A DNA stretch of 64,000 bases from Runella sp. CRIBMP (GCF_009905605.1 NZ_JAAAKZ010000003.1:310001-374000); one strand, 5' to 3'. Positions 33,433 to 42,260 are shown, numbered from the stretch's first letter. Program-made: numbers and translations. The notes: generated by a model from the sequence alone, not told the origin.

Positions 33433-33447
33433 TGGCACTCTTATTGG
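33433..33447 (+). promoter_or_regulatory. Sigma-54-like promoter of the response regulator/kinase operon F
   Basis: TGGCAC-N5-TTGG: perfect -24 box, -12 box TTGG in place of TTGC (the same variant as the divergent promoter). Predicted start about 33459, 62 nt before the ATG. Suggests autoregulation. Confidence 0.6.
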
Positions 33448-33521
33448 GTAAATTTATACATACCGTCAAAAGAGTTGTATTTTACCAAAATTACTAATTA
33501 GCTCATTTACAAATATTTCAA

Positions 33522-34892
33522 ATGCTCACCGCCAAAGTATTAATTGTTGACGATGATGTCGACGTTTTGAGTGCTGCTAAATTGCTCCTCAAACGGCATT
33601 TCAGTCAAGTGGATATTGAAAAAAATCCCCAACGTATTCCCTTCTTAGTCACCAACGGCAATTACGACGCTATTTTGTTGGATATGAACTTCACCCGTGA
33701 CGTCATCAGCGGCAAAGAAGGTTTTGATTGGTTGGACCGTATTTTAGACATTGACCCTTTGGCGGTTGTGGTCCTATTTACTGCGTTTGGTGATGTAGAA
33801 ATGGCCGTTCGGGCCATGAAAGCGGGAGCCATGGACTTTGTACTGAAACCCTGGGAAAACGATAAGCTGCTGGCTACTATGCAGGCGGCCGTGTACAAAA
33901 GGGAGGAAAATAAAGCAAAAGTGGGTGGTAGCTCAGTGGCGTTGGCCAATAAACCAACGCCTGGAAAGCCGTTGTCCCAACCAAATTTTGTGGCTTCCAG
34001 CGCGGTTATGCAGCAGCTGTACGCCACCGCCGAGCGCGTCGCGGTGACGGACGCGACGGTACTGGTGTTGGGAGAAAACGGAACTGGAAAAAGCGACTTG
34101 GCCCAACTTATCCACCAAAAATCCAATCGCGCCGATAAACCTTTCGTTATCGTAGATTTAGGGGCAATTCCTGAAAGTTTGTTTGAAAGCGAGCTATTTG
34201 GTCACGTCAAAGGGGCTTTTACCGATGCCAAAGAAGACCGCGCAGGGCGGTTTGAAGAGGCCCACGGAGGAACGCTGTTCTTAGATGAAATCGGCAATTT
34301 ATCCTTGCCCATGCAGGCCAAGCTCCTGACCGTGCTGCAAAACCGAACGGTGACGAGGGTGGGTTCTAACAAAACCAAACAAATAGACGTCCGGATCATT
34401 TGCGCTACCAATCAACCCATCGGCCAAATGGTGGCTGAGCGGACCTTCCGTCAGGATTTGCTTTACCGAATCAATACCATTGAGTTGCGTATTCCGCCCT
34501 TGCGGGAGCGTCCTGAAGACATTGTGCCGCTGACGGAGCTTTTCCTGAAACAGTACCGTCATCAATACAAACGCGTGGTGACAGCCCTGAGTGCGGCTCT
34601 GATCAAGCAATTGCAACGTTATCATTGGCCTGGCAACGTGCGCGAACTCCGCAGTGCGGTGGAGCGAGCCGTTATTTTGACCCAACAAAACACATTGCAA
34701 CCCGAAGATTTTTTCCAGAATGCGTTTACCGAAACCTCACAGTTTACCGAAACCTACCAGCTGGAAGAAATGGAAAAACAGTTGATTGTAAAAGCAATGA
34801 AAAAATACAACGGCAACATCACCGAAGTGGCCAAGGAGTTGGGTCTTTCGCGGCAGGCATTGTACCGTAGAATGGAAAAATACGGGCTATGA
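33522..34892 (+). CDS. Sigma-54-dependent NtrC-type response regulator
   Basis: 456 residues. Receiver domain 1-125 with acid pocket D10-D12, phosphoacceptor D54 (ILLDMNF) and K109. AAA+ domain about 155-385: Walker A GENGTGKS (184-191), sigma-54 contact loop GAFTDA (231-236), Walker B TLFLDE (251-256), arginine-finger region FRQDLLYRIN. Fis-type helix-turn-helix 432-453 (ITEVAKELGLSRQALYRR). The normally invariant GAFTGA reads GAFTDA. The stop codon overlaps the kinase start (ATGA). It probably binds the TTGTCC-N6-GGACAA dyads and activates the sigma-54-like promoters of the export genes, including its own. Confidence 0.95.
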   Translation: MLTAKVLIVDDDVDVLSAAKLLLKRHFSQVDIEKNPQRIPFLVTNGNYDAILLDMNFTRDVISGKEGFDWLDRILDIDPLAVVVLFTAFGDVEMAVRAMKAGAMDFVLKPWENDKLLATMQAAVYKREENKAKVGGSSVALANKPTPGKPLSQPNFVASSAVMQQLYATAERVAVTDATVLVLGENGTGKSDLAQLIHQKSNRADKPFVIVDLGAIPESLFESELFGHVKGAFTDAKEDRAGRFEEAHGGTLFLDEIGNLSLPMQAKLLTVLQNRTVTRVGSNKTKQIDVRIICATNQPIGQMVAERTFRQDLLYRINTIELRIPPLRERPEDIVPLTELFLKQYRHQYKRVVTALSAALIKQLQRYHWPGNVRELRSAVERAVILTQQNTLQPEDFFQNAFTETSQFTETYQLEEMEKQLIVKAMKKYNGNITEVAKELGLSRQALYRRMEKYGL

Positions 34893-36217
34893 AACACTTC
34901 TCAATCGGCATTTTGTGGCGGGTGTTTTGGCTGACGCTTAGTTTGGGAGGGTTGTTTTACTTTGTTCCTGATGAGCAGTGGATATTGTCGGCATTGATGG
35001 CGTTTATGAGTGCCATTGCGGTATTTCAGTTGTATTATTATGCCACAAGTACAAACCGAAAACTGGCGCGTTTTTTTGAGTCCGTTCGCTATTCAGATTT
35101 TGCCGTAAAGTTTCGCTCAGATGATAAAATGGGTGAAAGTTTTCGAGAAATCAATCAGCAGTTCAATGAAGTTTTGGAGGCATTTCGTGTGGCCCGGGCC
35201 GAAAAAGAAGCCAATCTTCAGTATCTGAATACCATCGTTCAGCATATCAGTACGGGCCTGATTAGCTTTGGCAGCGATGGGCGCGTAGAGCTGGTCAACA
35301 GCGCCGCACTCAAGATGTTGGGAATTTATCGGCTGCGTCAGTTGGAAGATTTACAGGAGCCCCACCCGCAGCTTTTTACGTTGATAGCCACGCTTCGTAC
35401 GGGTGTACGCCAACTTTATCAGACCTCCGACGATGAGTCGTTGTCGGTGCAGGCTACGCAGATTCAGCTGAGAGGTAAGGTATTACGGATTTTGGTTTTG
35501 CAAAATATTCAGTCAGAATTGCAACAGAAGGAGATTGAAGCTTGGCAAAATCTGACACGGGTGTTGCGTCACGAAATCATGAATTCGCTCACTCCCATAT
35601 TGTCGTTGGTAGGAACAATGAAGGAAATTGTGCAACTCGACATCGCGCCCGTTGCGCCCGACAATGAAGGGGTGCAGGACTTGACGGAGGCGCTGCAAAC
35701 GCTGGAAAAACGCAGCGCGGGAATCATCCAGTTTGTGAATGCCTACCGTGATTTTACTACCTTACCAAAACCTACCTTTGTGGAAATCCCCGCCCGCGAG
35801 CTACTCAGCGGGGTGCTGCAATTGTTTCAAAAAAGTTTGCAGGAAGCATTTATCAAAACGACCTTAACGATTGTGCCTGAGAGCCTTGTCATCACGGCCG
35901 ACGCGGACCAAATCGAACAGGTGTTGATTAATCTCATCAAAAACGCCATCGAAGCTTTGCAGGGACATGCCAATGCGTTGTTGACGATACGTGCCTATTC
36001 CGACATGAATCAGCGCGTATACATTGAGGTGGCCGACAACGGCCTTGGCATTGAGCCAGAAGCTTTGGAGCGGATTTTTATTCCTTTTTATACCACCAAA
36101 AAAACAGGTTCGGGCATAGGACTGAGTCTTTCGCGCCAAATTATGCAACAGCACGGTGGTCAGCTCAGTGTGACCTCGGAAGTAGGCAGAGGTACCACAT
36201 TTGTGATTATTTTGTAG
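34889..36217 (+). CDS. NtrB-like sensor histidine kinase with intramembrane-type sensor
   Basis: 442 residues. Two membrane helices (about 8-26 and 31-51) are separated by only about four residues (PDEQ), so there is almost no periplasmic domain. A linker and a PAS-like region follow (about 110-215: NTIVQHISTGLISFGSDGRVELVNSAA). H-box RHEIMNSLTPI has phosphoacceptor H228, N-box INLIKNAIEAL is about 347-357, G1 is DNGLG 383-387, F-box is FIPF and G2 is GSGIGLS 407-413. It is coupled by a 4-bp overlap to the response regulator. The layout resembles BceS-type intramembrane kinases, which read the state of an FtsX-type transporter; that link is inference here. Confidence 0.92.
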   Translation: MKHFSIGILWRVFWLTLSLGGLFYFVPDEQWILSALMAFMSAIAVFQLYYYATSTNRKLARFFESVRYSDFAVKFRSDDKMGESFREINQQFNEVLEAFRVARAEKEANLQYLNTIVQHISTGLISFGSDGRVELVNSAALKMLGIYRLRQLEDLQEPHPQLFTLIATLRTGVRQLYQTSDDESLSVQATQIQLRGKVLRILVLQNIQSELQQKEIEAWQNLTRVLRHEIMNSLTPILSLVGTMKEIVQLDIAPVAPDNEGVQDLTEALQTLEKRSAGIIQFVNAYRDFTTLPKPTFVEIPARELLSGVLQLFQKSLQEAFIKTTLTIVPESLVITADADQIEQVLINLIKNAIEALQGHANALLTIRAYSDMNQRVYIEVADNGLGIEPEALERIFIPFYTTKKTGSGIGLSLSRQIMQQHGGQLSVTSEVGRGTTFVIIL

Positions 36218-36244
36218 AGACACAAACACCGCGTCTCTACAAAA
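36210..36244. terminator. Palindromic hairpin between convergent kinase and DUF952 genes
   Basis: Perfect 12-bp arms TTTTGTAGAGAC / GTCTCTACAAAA around an 11-nt loop. It overlaps both stop codons and has T-runs on both strands. The GTAGAGAC core resembles dispersed REP-like palindromes. Confidence 0.7.
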
Positions 36245-36551
36245 TATTTCCGTCTTTTTTGAGCCAACCTATTTCTACAATGGCCTCAGAATTAATGGGG
36301 CCATACACGTGCGGAAAGAGTTCGGTGCCGTTGGGCGCGGGTTCGTACAACAGCGGAGAAGTAAGCTTGGTCTCGTCGATGTGCATCAAAAATAGGTTGT
36401 CTACTCCGCTGTAATATCTTTCCAAAACACCCGCTATTTGAGTTTGCGTGCTGCAATGAATGAATGTTTCGGCATCCAGCGTCTCGCTTTTGTAGGCGGG
36501 GGCATACTCAAATTGTGCCCAATATTCTGGCGTAACAATGTGATAAATCAT
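36237..36551 (-). CDS. DUF952 family protein
   Basis: 104 residues, matching DUF952: opening MIYHIVTPEYWAQ, central DAETFIHCSTQTQIAGVLERYY, and the closing FPHVYGPINSEAIVEI pattern. The family is small, cytosolic and of unknown biochemical function, with a fold related to mono-ADP-ribosyltransferase-like or cyclase-like proteins in some annotations. Its start codon shares one base with the stop codon of the TerC gene (TGATG), so the two are translationally coupled. Confidence 0.85.
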   Translation of the reverse strand: MIYHIVTPEYWAQFEYAPAYKSETLDAETFIHCSTQTQIAGVLERYYSGVDNLFLMHIDETKLTSPLLYEPAPNGTELFPHVYGPINSEAIVEIGWLKKDGNIL

Positions 36552-37624
36552 CAGCTTGGAGAAGTAACAGGTTCTTCTTTTTTGGGGAATAACAGGGAAG
36601 CGATAACGGCAACGGCCAAAATCCCCACAATGATATAAAGCGAATAAACGGTCTTAAAGCCCCATTCTTCCAGTTGATGATGTCCCAACATTTTGAGTCC
36701 AATGAAAGAAAGCAAAATTCCCAAACCGGGTTTGAGGTAATGGAATTTGTCCATGATGCTCGATAAAAAGAAGAACATCGAACGTAACCCCATGATAGCA
36801 AACACATTGGAGAAAAAGACAATGTAAGGGTCTTTGGTGATGGAGAAAATGGCGGGGATGGAATCAACCGCAAAAATCAAATCCGTAAAAGCAATCACAA
36901 TAACGACCACAAAGATGGGTGTGATGTACCATTTATTGTAACGTCGGTGGAAGATGAAAAAATGGTCAACAACGTTGCGATTATAGACGTTGAAATACTT
37001 AGAGGCAAATTTTACGGCGATGTGCTCACTCGGATTGATTTCTTCGTCTTCTTCCTTCTGAAAGAGGATTTTAGCACCAGTATAGACCAAAAATGCCCCA
37101 AAAATATAGATAATCCATTCAAACTTTTGCAACAACGCCGCGCCGACAAATATAAATACGAAGCGAAGCACTACCGCCCCCGAAATTCCCCAAATCAATA
37201 CCTTTTTGTAAAACTTTTCGTGAACACCGAAAGAACTGAAAATCAAGATAAATACAAAAATATTGTCGGCAGAAAGGGAGTATTCAACCAAATAACCCGT
37301 GATGTACTCAAGGGCCATGTTGTTCTGAAAAATCTGTAAACTGGCCTCAAAATTGCCTGGAACAAGTACTAGATGGTTGGCATACTTGCTTACAATCTCC
37401 TGTAAATGAGTCATATCGGAGACATCGTGAATAAGGTAGCCGAAGTTTTTGATGAAGAAATAAAATCCAACGGACAGTACCACCCAAACGGCACTCCAGA
37501 TACCCGCTTCTTTAAAACTGACAATGTGGCTTTTTTGCTTAGTAAATACACCGAGGTCGATGAGCATGACGAAAATGACAAATACCGTAAATGCTCCAAA
37601 AAATAGAAGTTCGTTAGAAATCAT
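36551..37624 (-). CDS. TerC family integral membrane protein
   Basis: 357 residues with about nine membrane helices. TerC/Alx motifs are present: an acidic residue in the early helix VIFVMLIDLGVF, EYSLSADNIFVFILIFSSF, and FTDLIFAVDSIPAIFSITKDPYIVFFSNVFAIMGLR, with membrane-embedded aspartates thought to bind metal. Alx/TerC proteins export manganese or support metal loading of secreted enzymes and tellurite resistance. The length is usual. I see no riboswitch-like structure in the 97 bp upstream. Followed by the overlapping DUF952 gene. Confidence 0.93.
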   Translation of the reverse strand: MISNELLFFGAFTVFVIFVMLIDLGVFTKQKSHIVSFKEAGIWSAVWVVLSVGFYFFIKNFGYLIHDVSDMTHLQEIVSKYANHLVLVPGNFEASLQIFQNNMALEYITGYLVEYSLSADNIFVFILIFSSFGVHEKFYKKVLIWGISGAVVLRFVFIFVGAALLQKFEWIIYIFGAFLVYTGAKILFQKEEDEEINPSEHIAVKFASKYFNVYNRNVVDHFFIFHRRYNKWYITPIFVVVIVIAFTDLIFAVDSIPAIFSITKDPYIVFFSNVFAIMGLRSMFFFLSSIMDKFHYLKPGLGILLSFIGLKMLGHHQLEEWGFKTVYSLYIIVGILAVAVIASLLFPKKEEPVTSPS

Positions 37625-37721
37625 CGCTTACGCGTGGGTTAATTAGTGAAATCGTTCTTGGCTAATAAGCCTCAAACAGCTATCAAAGTTCCGCAGATTC
37701 TTTCACATTGACAAACGGTTT

Positions 37722-38249
37722 CTATCGGGCCCAAGCGGGCGTAGGCGTGGTTTCGTCAAACAGCTCATCAATATAGTATTGCCGCCGGGCGCGTTTGTCG
37801 CAGTCGTTGCCGTTGTCGATTGGGTACAAACAGATAGAATAAACTTCGGTATTGTCAGGGTTCATCAGGCTAGCATAGGTGCCGTCGGCGAATGCTTTGG
37901 AGGTATGCAGGCGCGCCAAATAGCAGTGAGCGAGTTCATGAAAAACCAACCCTTCGCGGGTTTGGGTAGTGGCTTCTTTCCAGCAAAACTCCTGAATACC
38001 AAGAATAATGTGCTTTTGATGGGCTTGCACACCTTTACACATTCCGCAGATATAGTTGGCGTCGGGTTGGGCAAATTCAACGATAAGGTTATCTATTTTC
38101 AACTCCAATCCGCGTAGTTTAGCTTCTTTGACAAACGCTTGCACGTAAGGTTCAACTTCGGGTGGGACACGGTATTCGGGGTCGGCTTCTTTTTTACAAC
38201 TTCCGAAACAAATCGTCAGAAACAAAAACAAAAGGGTGTGCTTTGCCAT
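37722..38249 (-). CDS. Putative zinc-metallopeptidase-like lipoprotein
   Basis: About 175 residues from the internal ATG at about 38249, chosen because it gives a lipoprotein signal (MAKHTLLFLFLTICFGSC, lipidation Cys at 18). The frame extends upstream only through a non-ATG start. A zinc-binding HELAH motif is followed by H seven residues later (HELAHCYLARLH) and by SLMNP, which resembles the Met-turn of metzincins, but the spacing is one residue longer than the canonical HExxHxxGxxH. There are also four further cysteines (CGMC, C, C). Function is inferred from the motif alone; it could be an inactive relative. Confidence 0.6.
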   Translation of the reverse strand: MAKHTLLFLFLTICFGSCKKEADPEYRVPPEVEPYVQAFVKEAKLRGLELKIDNLIVEFAQPDANYICGMCKGVQAHQKHIILGIQEFCWKEATTQTREGLVFHELAHCYLARLHTSKAFADGTYASLMNPDNTEVYSICLYPIDNGNDCDKRARRQYYIDELFDETTPTPAWAR

Positions 38250-38338
38250 CGTTTTATTTATTAAAGCAGGAATCAACTTTGATTTTACTTTATCCTAAAA
38301 GCAGATGGGGTGCTGATTATAAGTATTTTACCTTAAAA

Positions 38339-38394
38339 CATCAGCGTCATCTATGCGCAGTTGGTCGTAATTTAAAAGGCAGACGACGCTGATG
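38339..38394 (-). terminator. Possible terminator after the hydrolase gene
   Basis: Arms CATCAGCGTC / GACGCTGATG (10 bp, perfect) with a 36-nt loop, followed on the minus strand by TTTTAAGG. The long loop makes the terminator role uncertain. Confidence 0.4.
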
Positions 38395-38405
38395 CTGGCT
38401 TATTT

Positions 38406-39122
38406 CTAAAGTGTTTCCATAAACTCCCTGATGGCTTCTGCCGAAGCTTTTGGGTCTTCGACCATTCCCATGTGGCCTGCTTCTTTGAGGACCAAAGTGT
38501 GGGTGTTGGGAGAAAGTTTAGACAACTCAATGTTCTTTTCAAACGAAATGAGCTTATCTTCTTCCCCAAAAACAAACAAAACTGGAAGGTTGGAATTCCG
38601 AAGTATCGACGTACGGTCGGTGCGAGTCATGATGGCCTTAAATCCCGCAATAACGGCTTCTGTTGGCAATTGAGCGTATTTTCCTACGTGATTTTTGATC
38701 ACTTCGGGATGGGTTTTAGCATACGTCTCGGCGTACATGTTGGGCCCCGACTGACGAATAAAAGCGGCCGCTCCGTGGGTTTCCATAAACGTCAATGTTT
38801 TTTTTCGCTGTTCGGTTTTGGCTTCATCGTCGGCATAGGAGGTGGAATGAAACAAGCCAAATCCCTGAAGAAGCTGTGGGTATTTTTCGGCAAATGCCAA
38901 AGTGAGGTAGCCGCCCATTGAGTGCCCAATAAGAACACATTTTTTTATGCCTATTTCTTCCAACCAAGCGTGCAGCCCGTCGGCATATTCTTCAATACTT
39001 TTAAATTTGGTCTCGGTCGAGAAATCAGGAGTCAGTACTTGATATTCCTGAAGCAGTGGCTTTATGTCTTCCCAAATGGAGGCGTCAACGCCGTGGCCGT
39101 GAATCAAAACGAGTGTTTTCAT
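38406..39122 (-). CDS. Alpha/beta hydrolase
   Basis: 238 residues from ATG 39122, which places the first strand (MKTLVLIHGHGVDASIWE) at the N-terminus as usual. An upstream extension to 39191 is not family-like. The oxyanion-hole HGHG, nucleophile elbow GHSMG (Ser in IGHSMGGYL), acid in FGEEDKL and His in KEAGHMGMVE form a complete catalytic set. It is the single-domain esterase/lipase or BioH/menaquinone-type group; the substrate is not predictable. It sits alone between the metallopeptidase-like gene and clpX. Confidence 0.88.
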   Translation of the reverse strand: MKTLVLIHGHGVDASIWEDIKPLLQEYQVLTPDFSTETKFKSIEEYADGLHAWLEEIGIKKCVLIGHSMGGYLTLAFAEKYPQLLQGFGLFHSTSYADDEAKTEQRKKTLTFMETHGAAAFIRQSGPNMYAETYAKTHPEVIKNHVGKYAQLPTEAVIAGFKAIMTRTDRTSILRNSNLPVLFVFGEEDKLISFEKNIELSKLSPNTHTLVLKEAGHMGMVEDPKASAEAIREFMETL

Positions 39123-39210
39123 GCTGTGTTGGAGTGGTTTTGTAACGATTAAAAAACAATAGCCCAACAGATTTCTGAGGGCTATTGTCAAAGATACTCA
39201 ATAATTAGGT

Positions 39211-40449
39211 TTATGCCACTGATTTCAGGACATATAATGAGGAGCGTTCAAATTTTTCGCGGGCATAATCCAGCGTGAGCGTAAACTCCGTCACGTCTTT
39301 CATGGATGGCAAATCAAACATGGCGTCGGTCATGATGGCTTCGCAAATGGAGCGTAAACCACGCGCGCCTAGTTTGTAAGACAACGCCTGCTCCACGATG
39401 TATTCGAGTACATCATCATCAAAGGTCAATTTAATGCCTTCCATGGTAAACAATTTCTGGTATTGCTTGGCCAGTGCATTTTTAGGCTCGGTCAAGATTT
39501 GGCGCAATGCATCTCCGTCCAGAGGATTGAGGTAAGTCAATGCAGGCAAACGCCCGATGAGCTCAGGAATCAAACCAAATGATTTCAAATCCTGCGCGGC
39601 TACATAGCGCAATAGGTTGCCTTTGTCGAAAATTTCGCCCAAACGACGGTCGTTGGTAAAACCAATCGGACGCGAGTTGATGCGCTTGGCAATGTGTCGG
39701 TCAATGCCGTCAAACGCGCCGCCGCAAATGAAAAGAATGTTTTCGGTATTGATTGGAATGAGTTTTTGGTCGGGGTGCTTACGTCCGCCTTGCGGGGGAA
39801 CGTTTACGACCGAGCCTTCCAAAAGTTTTAGAAGTGCTTGCTGTACCCCTTCGCCGCTCACGTCGCGGGTGATAGAGGGATTATCGCTTTTCCGGGCAAT
39901 TTTATCAATTTCATCAATGAACACGATGCCCCGTTCGGCGGCTTCGGCGTTGTAGTCGGCTGCCTGAAGCAAGCGTGTCAGAATGGTTTCTACGTCTTCT
40001 CCCACGTAGCCAGCTTCGGTCACCACGGTGGCATCGGCAATGCAAAATGGCACTTGCAGCATCTTGGCAATGGTCCGCGCGAGGTAGGTTTTTCCCGTTC
40101 CGGTTTCGCCTACCATGATGATGTTGGTTTTCTCGATATGCACCTCATCGTTCGACTTTGGCTGCATGAGGCGTTTATAGTGGTTGTAAACCGCCACCGA
40201 AAGCGTCTTTTTGGCTTCGTCTTGACCAATGACGTATTGGTCGAGGTAGCGCTTCATTTCGAGCGGTTTGATGAGATTAAACTTGGGGGTGGATGGTTTT
40301 TCCTTTTTCTTTTTAGGATACAATTCTTCCTGAACTACGCCGTAGCCTTGCTCAATGCAAAAATTACAGATGTGGGCATCAATACCCGAGAGCAGTAGCT
40401 GGACCTCATTTTTCCGTCTGCCACAAAAAGAACAATTTATTGCTGCCAT
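39211..40449 (-). CDS. clpX: ATP-dependent Clp protease ATP-binding subunit ClpX
   Basis: 412 residues from ATG 40449. The N-terminal zinc finger has C6, C9, C28 and C31 ([10 protein letters not shown] ... ICNFC). The AAA+ core has Walker A GETGTGKT (about 114-121), Walker [15 protein letters not shown], a GYVGED pore loop, a GGAFDGI stretch with a nearby RKHPDQ loop, and sensor 2 [13 protein letters not shown]. It unfolds tagged substrates and feeds them to ClpP; clpP is not in this window. A Bacteroidota promoter lies just upstream. Gene alone on the minus strand. Confidence 0.97.
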   Translation of the reverse strand: MAAINCSFCGRRKNEVQLLLSGIDAHICNFCIEQGYGVVQEELYPKKKKEKPSTPKFNLIKPLEMKRYLDQYVIGQDEAKKTLSVAVYNHYKRLMQPKSNDEVHIEKTNIIMVGETGTGKTYLARTIAKMLQVPFCIADATVVTEAGYVGEDVETILTRLLQAADYNAEAAERGIVFIDEIDKIARKSDNPSITRDVSGEGVQQALLKLLEGSVVNVPPQGGRKHPDQKLIPINTENILFICGGAFDGIDRHIAKRINSRPIGFTNDRRLGEIFDKGNLLRYVAAQDLKSFGLIPELIGRLPALTYLNPLDGDALRQILTEPKNALAKQYQKLFTMEGIKLTFDDDVLEYIVEQALSYKLGARGLRSICEAIMTDAMFDLPSMKDVTEFTLTLDYAREKFERSSLYVLKSVA

Positions 40450-40489
40450 GAAAGGAGTCAAAATGACCTAATGTTTAAAATTTACGTTG

Positions 40490-40521
40490 CAAAGTTAAGT
40501 TTTAACAATAACAAACCCCAA
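40490..40521 (-). promoter_or_regulatory. Bacteroidota primary-sigma promoter of clpX
   Basis: On the minus strand: TTGG (40518-40521), 20 bp, then TAACTTTG (40490-40497), a perfect TAnnTTTG -7 element. Predicted start about 40484, 35 nt before the ATG. Confidence 0.65.
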
Positions 40522-40752
40522 TTAGTTTATCTAACGGACTACGCAGGTTGGGCGGAGTTTGTTGCACAGGCGTTTTTCTTCTCTTTTGACAATGAAGGCT
40601 TTCGAAGTGTTATGAGCTTTTTTGTCAGAATAGAATACAATTTACGAAAAATGGGTAAGGCATAAAAAAGAAAAGTTTTACCTTCCCGTCCTTTGTCTGT
40701 TACTTTAAAATCCAATTCCAAAGCGTTGATACAATCCCTGATCTAAACCTCT

Positions 40753-41445
40753 ATGAACAATAACTACCTTTTTATCCTTGCCGTGCTCGCCCTGACCGCC
40801 TGCCAAGGCACTACCGACCAAACAGGTAACGCCCCTGACAGCGCTGCAACGGTCGCAGTTGGTCAGCCAGAAGGCTCTCCCGACAATTTTTACTGTATTC
40901 CTGGGGTTCAGGCGGGCAATGTAAAGGCCAACAGCAGCGAAGCGAGCCTCATGGCGATGCTGGGAGCGGAAAATGTGGTTCGGGATTCGGTCTACATCGG
41001 AGAGGGTTATTACGAAAAAGGAACGACGCTGTTTAAAGGTACGCCCGACGAAGCCCAAATTTTGTGGAAAGATACCGTCAACTACGCCAATCCTAGGAAT
41101 GTGATGATTCGTTCGGCTGAAGGCAAACCCAATCAGTGGTTGGTAGACAGTGGTGTCAAGATGGGAATGCCCCTGAAAGAAGTGGAAAAAATAAACGGTA
41201 AGCCCTTCAAAATTGCGGGCTTTGGGTGGGACTACGGCGGCTTTGTGACCGACTGGCAGCGCGGAAAACTCGCTGGTAAAAATGAAGTGGAGAATCTCGT
41301 GATTCGATTTTACTATAACATCGAAGATGATAAACTCGGCACTATTGCCGAAAAAGTACTGGGCGAAGGGCCGTTTTTATCCTCCCATCCAGCCATGCAG
41401 CAACTGAATCCGAAAGTGGTGGAGATAACGATTGGGTTTGATTGA
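40753..41445 (+). CDS. Lipoprotein of unknown function
   Basis: 230 residues. Lipobox LTAC gives lipidation at Cys17, followed by a Thr/Gln/Asn-rich linker to about residue 40. The mature domain (EGSPDNFYCIPGVQAG to the end) mixes strands and helices, with GMPLKEVEKINGKPFKIAGFGWDYGG as its most distinctive segment, like a small BamE-type repeat; that comparison is tentative. The Asp that follows the lipidated cysteine in inner-membrane-retained lipoproteins is absent, so outer-membrane placement is likely. I do not recognise a named family. The 300 bp before it hold the clpX promoter and nothing else clear. Confidence 0.75.
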   Translation: MNNNYLFILAVLALTACQGTTDQTGNAPDSAATVAVGQPEGSPDNFYCIPGVQAGNVKANSSEASLMAMLGAENVVRDSVYIGEGYYEKGTTLFKGTPDEAQILWKDTVNYANPRNVMIRSAEGKPNQWLVDSGVKMGMPLKEVEKINGKPFKIAGFGWDYGGFVTDWQRGKLAGKNEVENLVIRFYYNIEDDKLGTIAEKVLGEGPFLSSHPAMQQLNPKVVEITIGFD

Positions 41446-41546
41446 AGCGCCTCATTCTGCCCTAATAATGCTATACTTAATTTGAACAAAGGTTCTTCCT
41501 CTTTTATGGCATGGGTTGAGTGGTTAACTAATCCCCCAAAACAAAC

Positions 41547-41574
41547 AACCCGAAAGCCGTTTAGCTTTCGGGTT
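41547..41574. terminator. Bidirectional terminator
   Basis: Perfect 11-bp stem AACCCGAAAGC / GCTTTCGGGTT with a 6-nt loop, between the convergent lipoprotein and superoxide dismutase genes. Confidence 0.7.
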
Positions 41575-41599
41575 AAAAAGAATTGAATTTCCTATTTTT

Positions 41600-42202
41600 T
41601 TAGGCGCCTTTAAAAGTAGCTTCTGCTTTGTTCCAGTCTACGATGTTCCAGAATGCATCCACGTAATCGGGGCGTTTGTTTTGGTACTTAAGATAATAGG
41701 CATGTTCCCATACGTCAAGGCCAATAATTGGCGTACCTTTTACATCGGCAATGTCCATCAATGGATTATCCTGATTGGGAGTGGAAGTGATCGCTACGCC
41801 GTCGTCAGTTTTGATCAACCATGCCCAGCCTGAACCGAAGCGACCCAAGGCTGCCTTTTTGAACTCGTCTTTAAATGCGTCAAATGAGCCAAATTTAGCA
41901 TCGATAGCCGCGGCTAACTCACCGACCGGAGCTCCTCCGCCGTTGGGCGAAAGAATGTTCCACAAAAATGTATGATTCCAGTGACCGCCGCCATTGTTGC
42001 GAACCGCTGGAGAAATGGCACCCGCATTGGCCACCAATTCTTCAATGCTTTTGCCTTCGTTGGGAGTGCCTGCAATGGCGTTGTTGAGGTTGGTCACGTA
42101 GGTATTATGGTGACGACCGTGGTGGATTTCCATGGTAGTTTGGTCAAAATGGGGCTCCAACGCATTTGAGGCGTAGGGCAGAGGGGCTAATGTAAAGGAC
42201 AT
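41600..42202 (-). CDS. Superoxide dismutase (Mn/Fe family, Mn-type features)
   Basis: 200 residues, full length. Metal ligands are H27 (EIHHGRHH), H77 (WNHTFLW), D163 and H167 (LDVWEHAYY). The NQDNPL segment near 143-148 places the active-site Gln in the C-terminal half, as in manganese enzymes; iron enzymes carry it in the N-terminal half. Converts superoxide to oxygen and hydrogen peroxide in the cytosol. No signal peptide. Monocistronic, with terminators on both sides of its region. Confidence 0.95.
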   Translation of the reverse strand: MSFTLAPLPYASNALEPHFDQTTMEIHHGRHHNTYVTNLNNAIAGTPNEGKSIEELVANAGAISPAVRNNGGGHWNHTFLWNILSPNGGGAPVGELAAAIDAKFGSFDAFKDEFKKAALGRFGSGWAWLIKTDDGVAITSTPNQDNPLMDIADVKGTPIIGLDVWEHAYYLKYQNKRPDYVDAFWNIVDWNKAEATFKGA

Positions 42203-42260
42203 GACAGTTATAATTTAAGTTTTAACGTGTTACTCGACTGCAAAACACCGTGCCAGCGTT

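Noticed and set aside
37625-37721. Possible manganese riboswitch upstream of the TerC gene
   Set aside because: The 97-bp gap is too short and shows no yybP-ykoY-like conserved loops.
40471-40665. A 64-residue frame upstream of the lipoprotein gene
   Set aside because: It overlaps the clpX promoter, has no family match I recognise, and has Phe-rich composition typical of AT-rich noncoding sequence.
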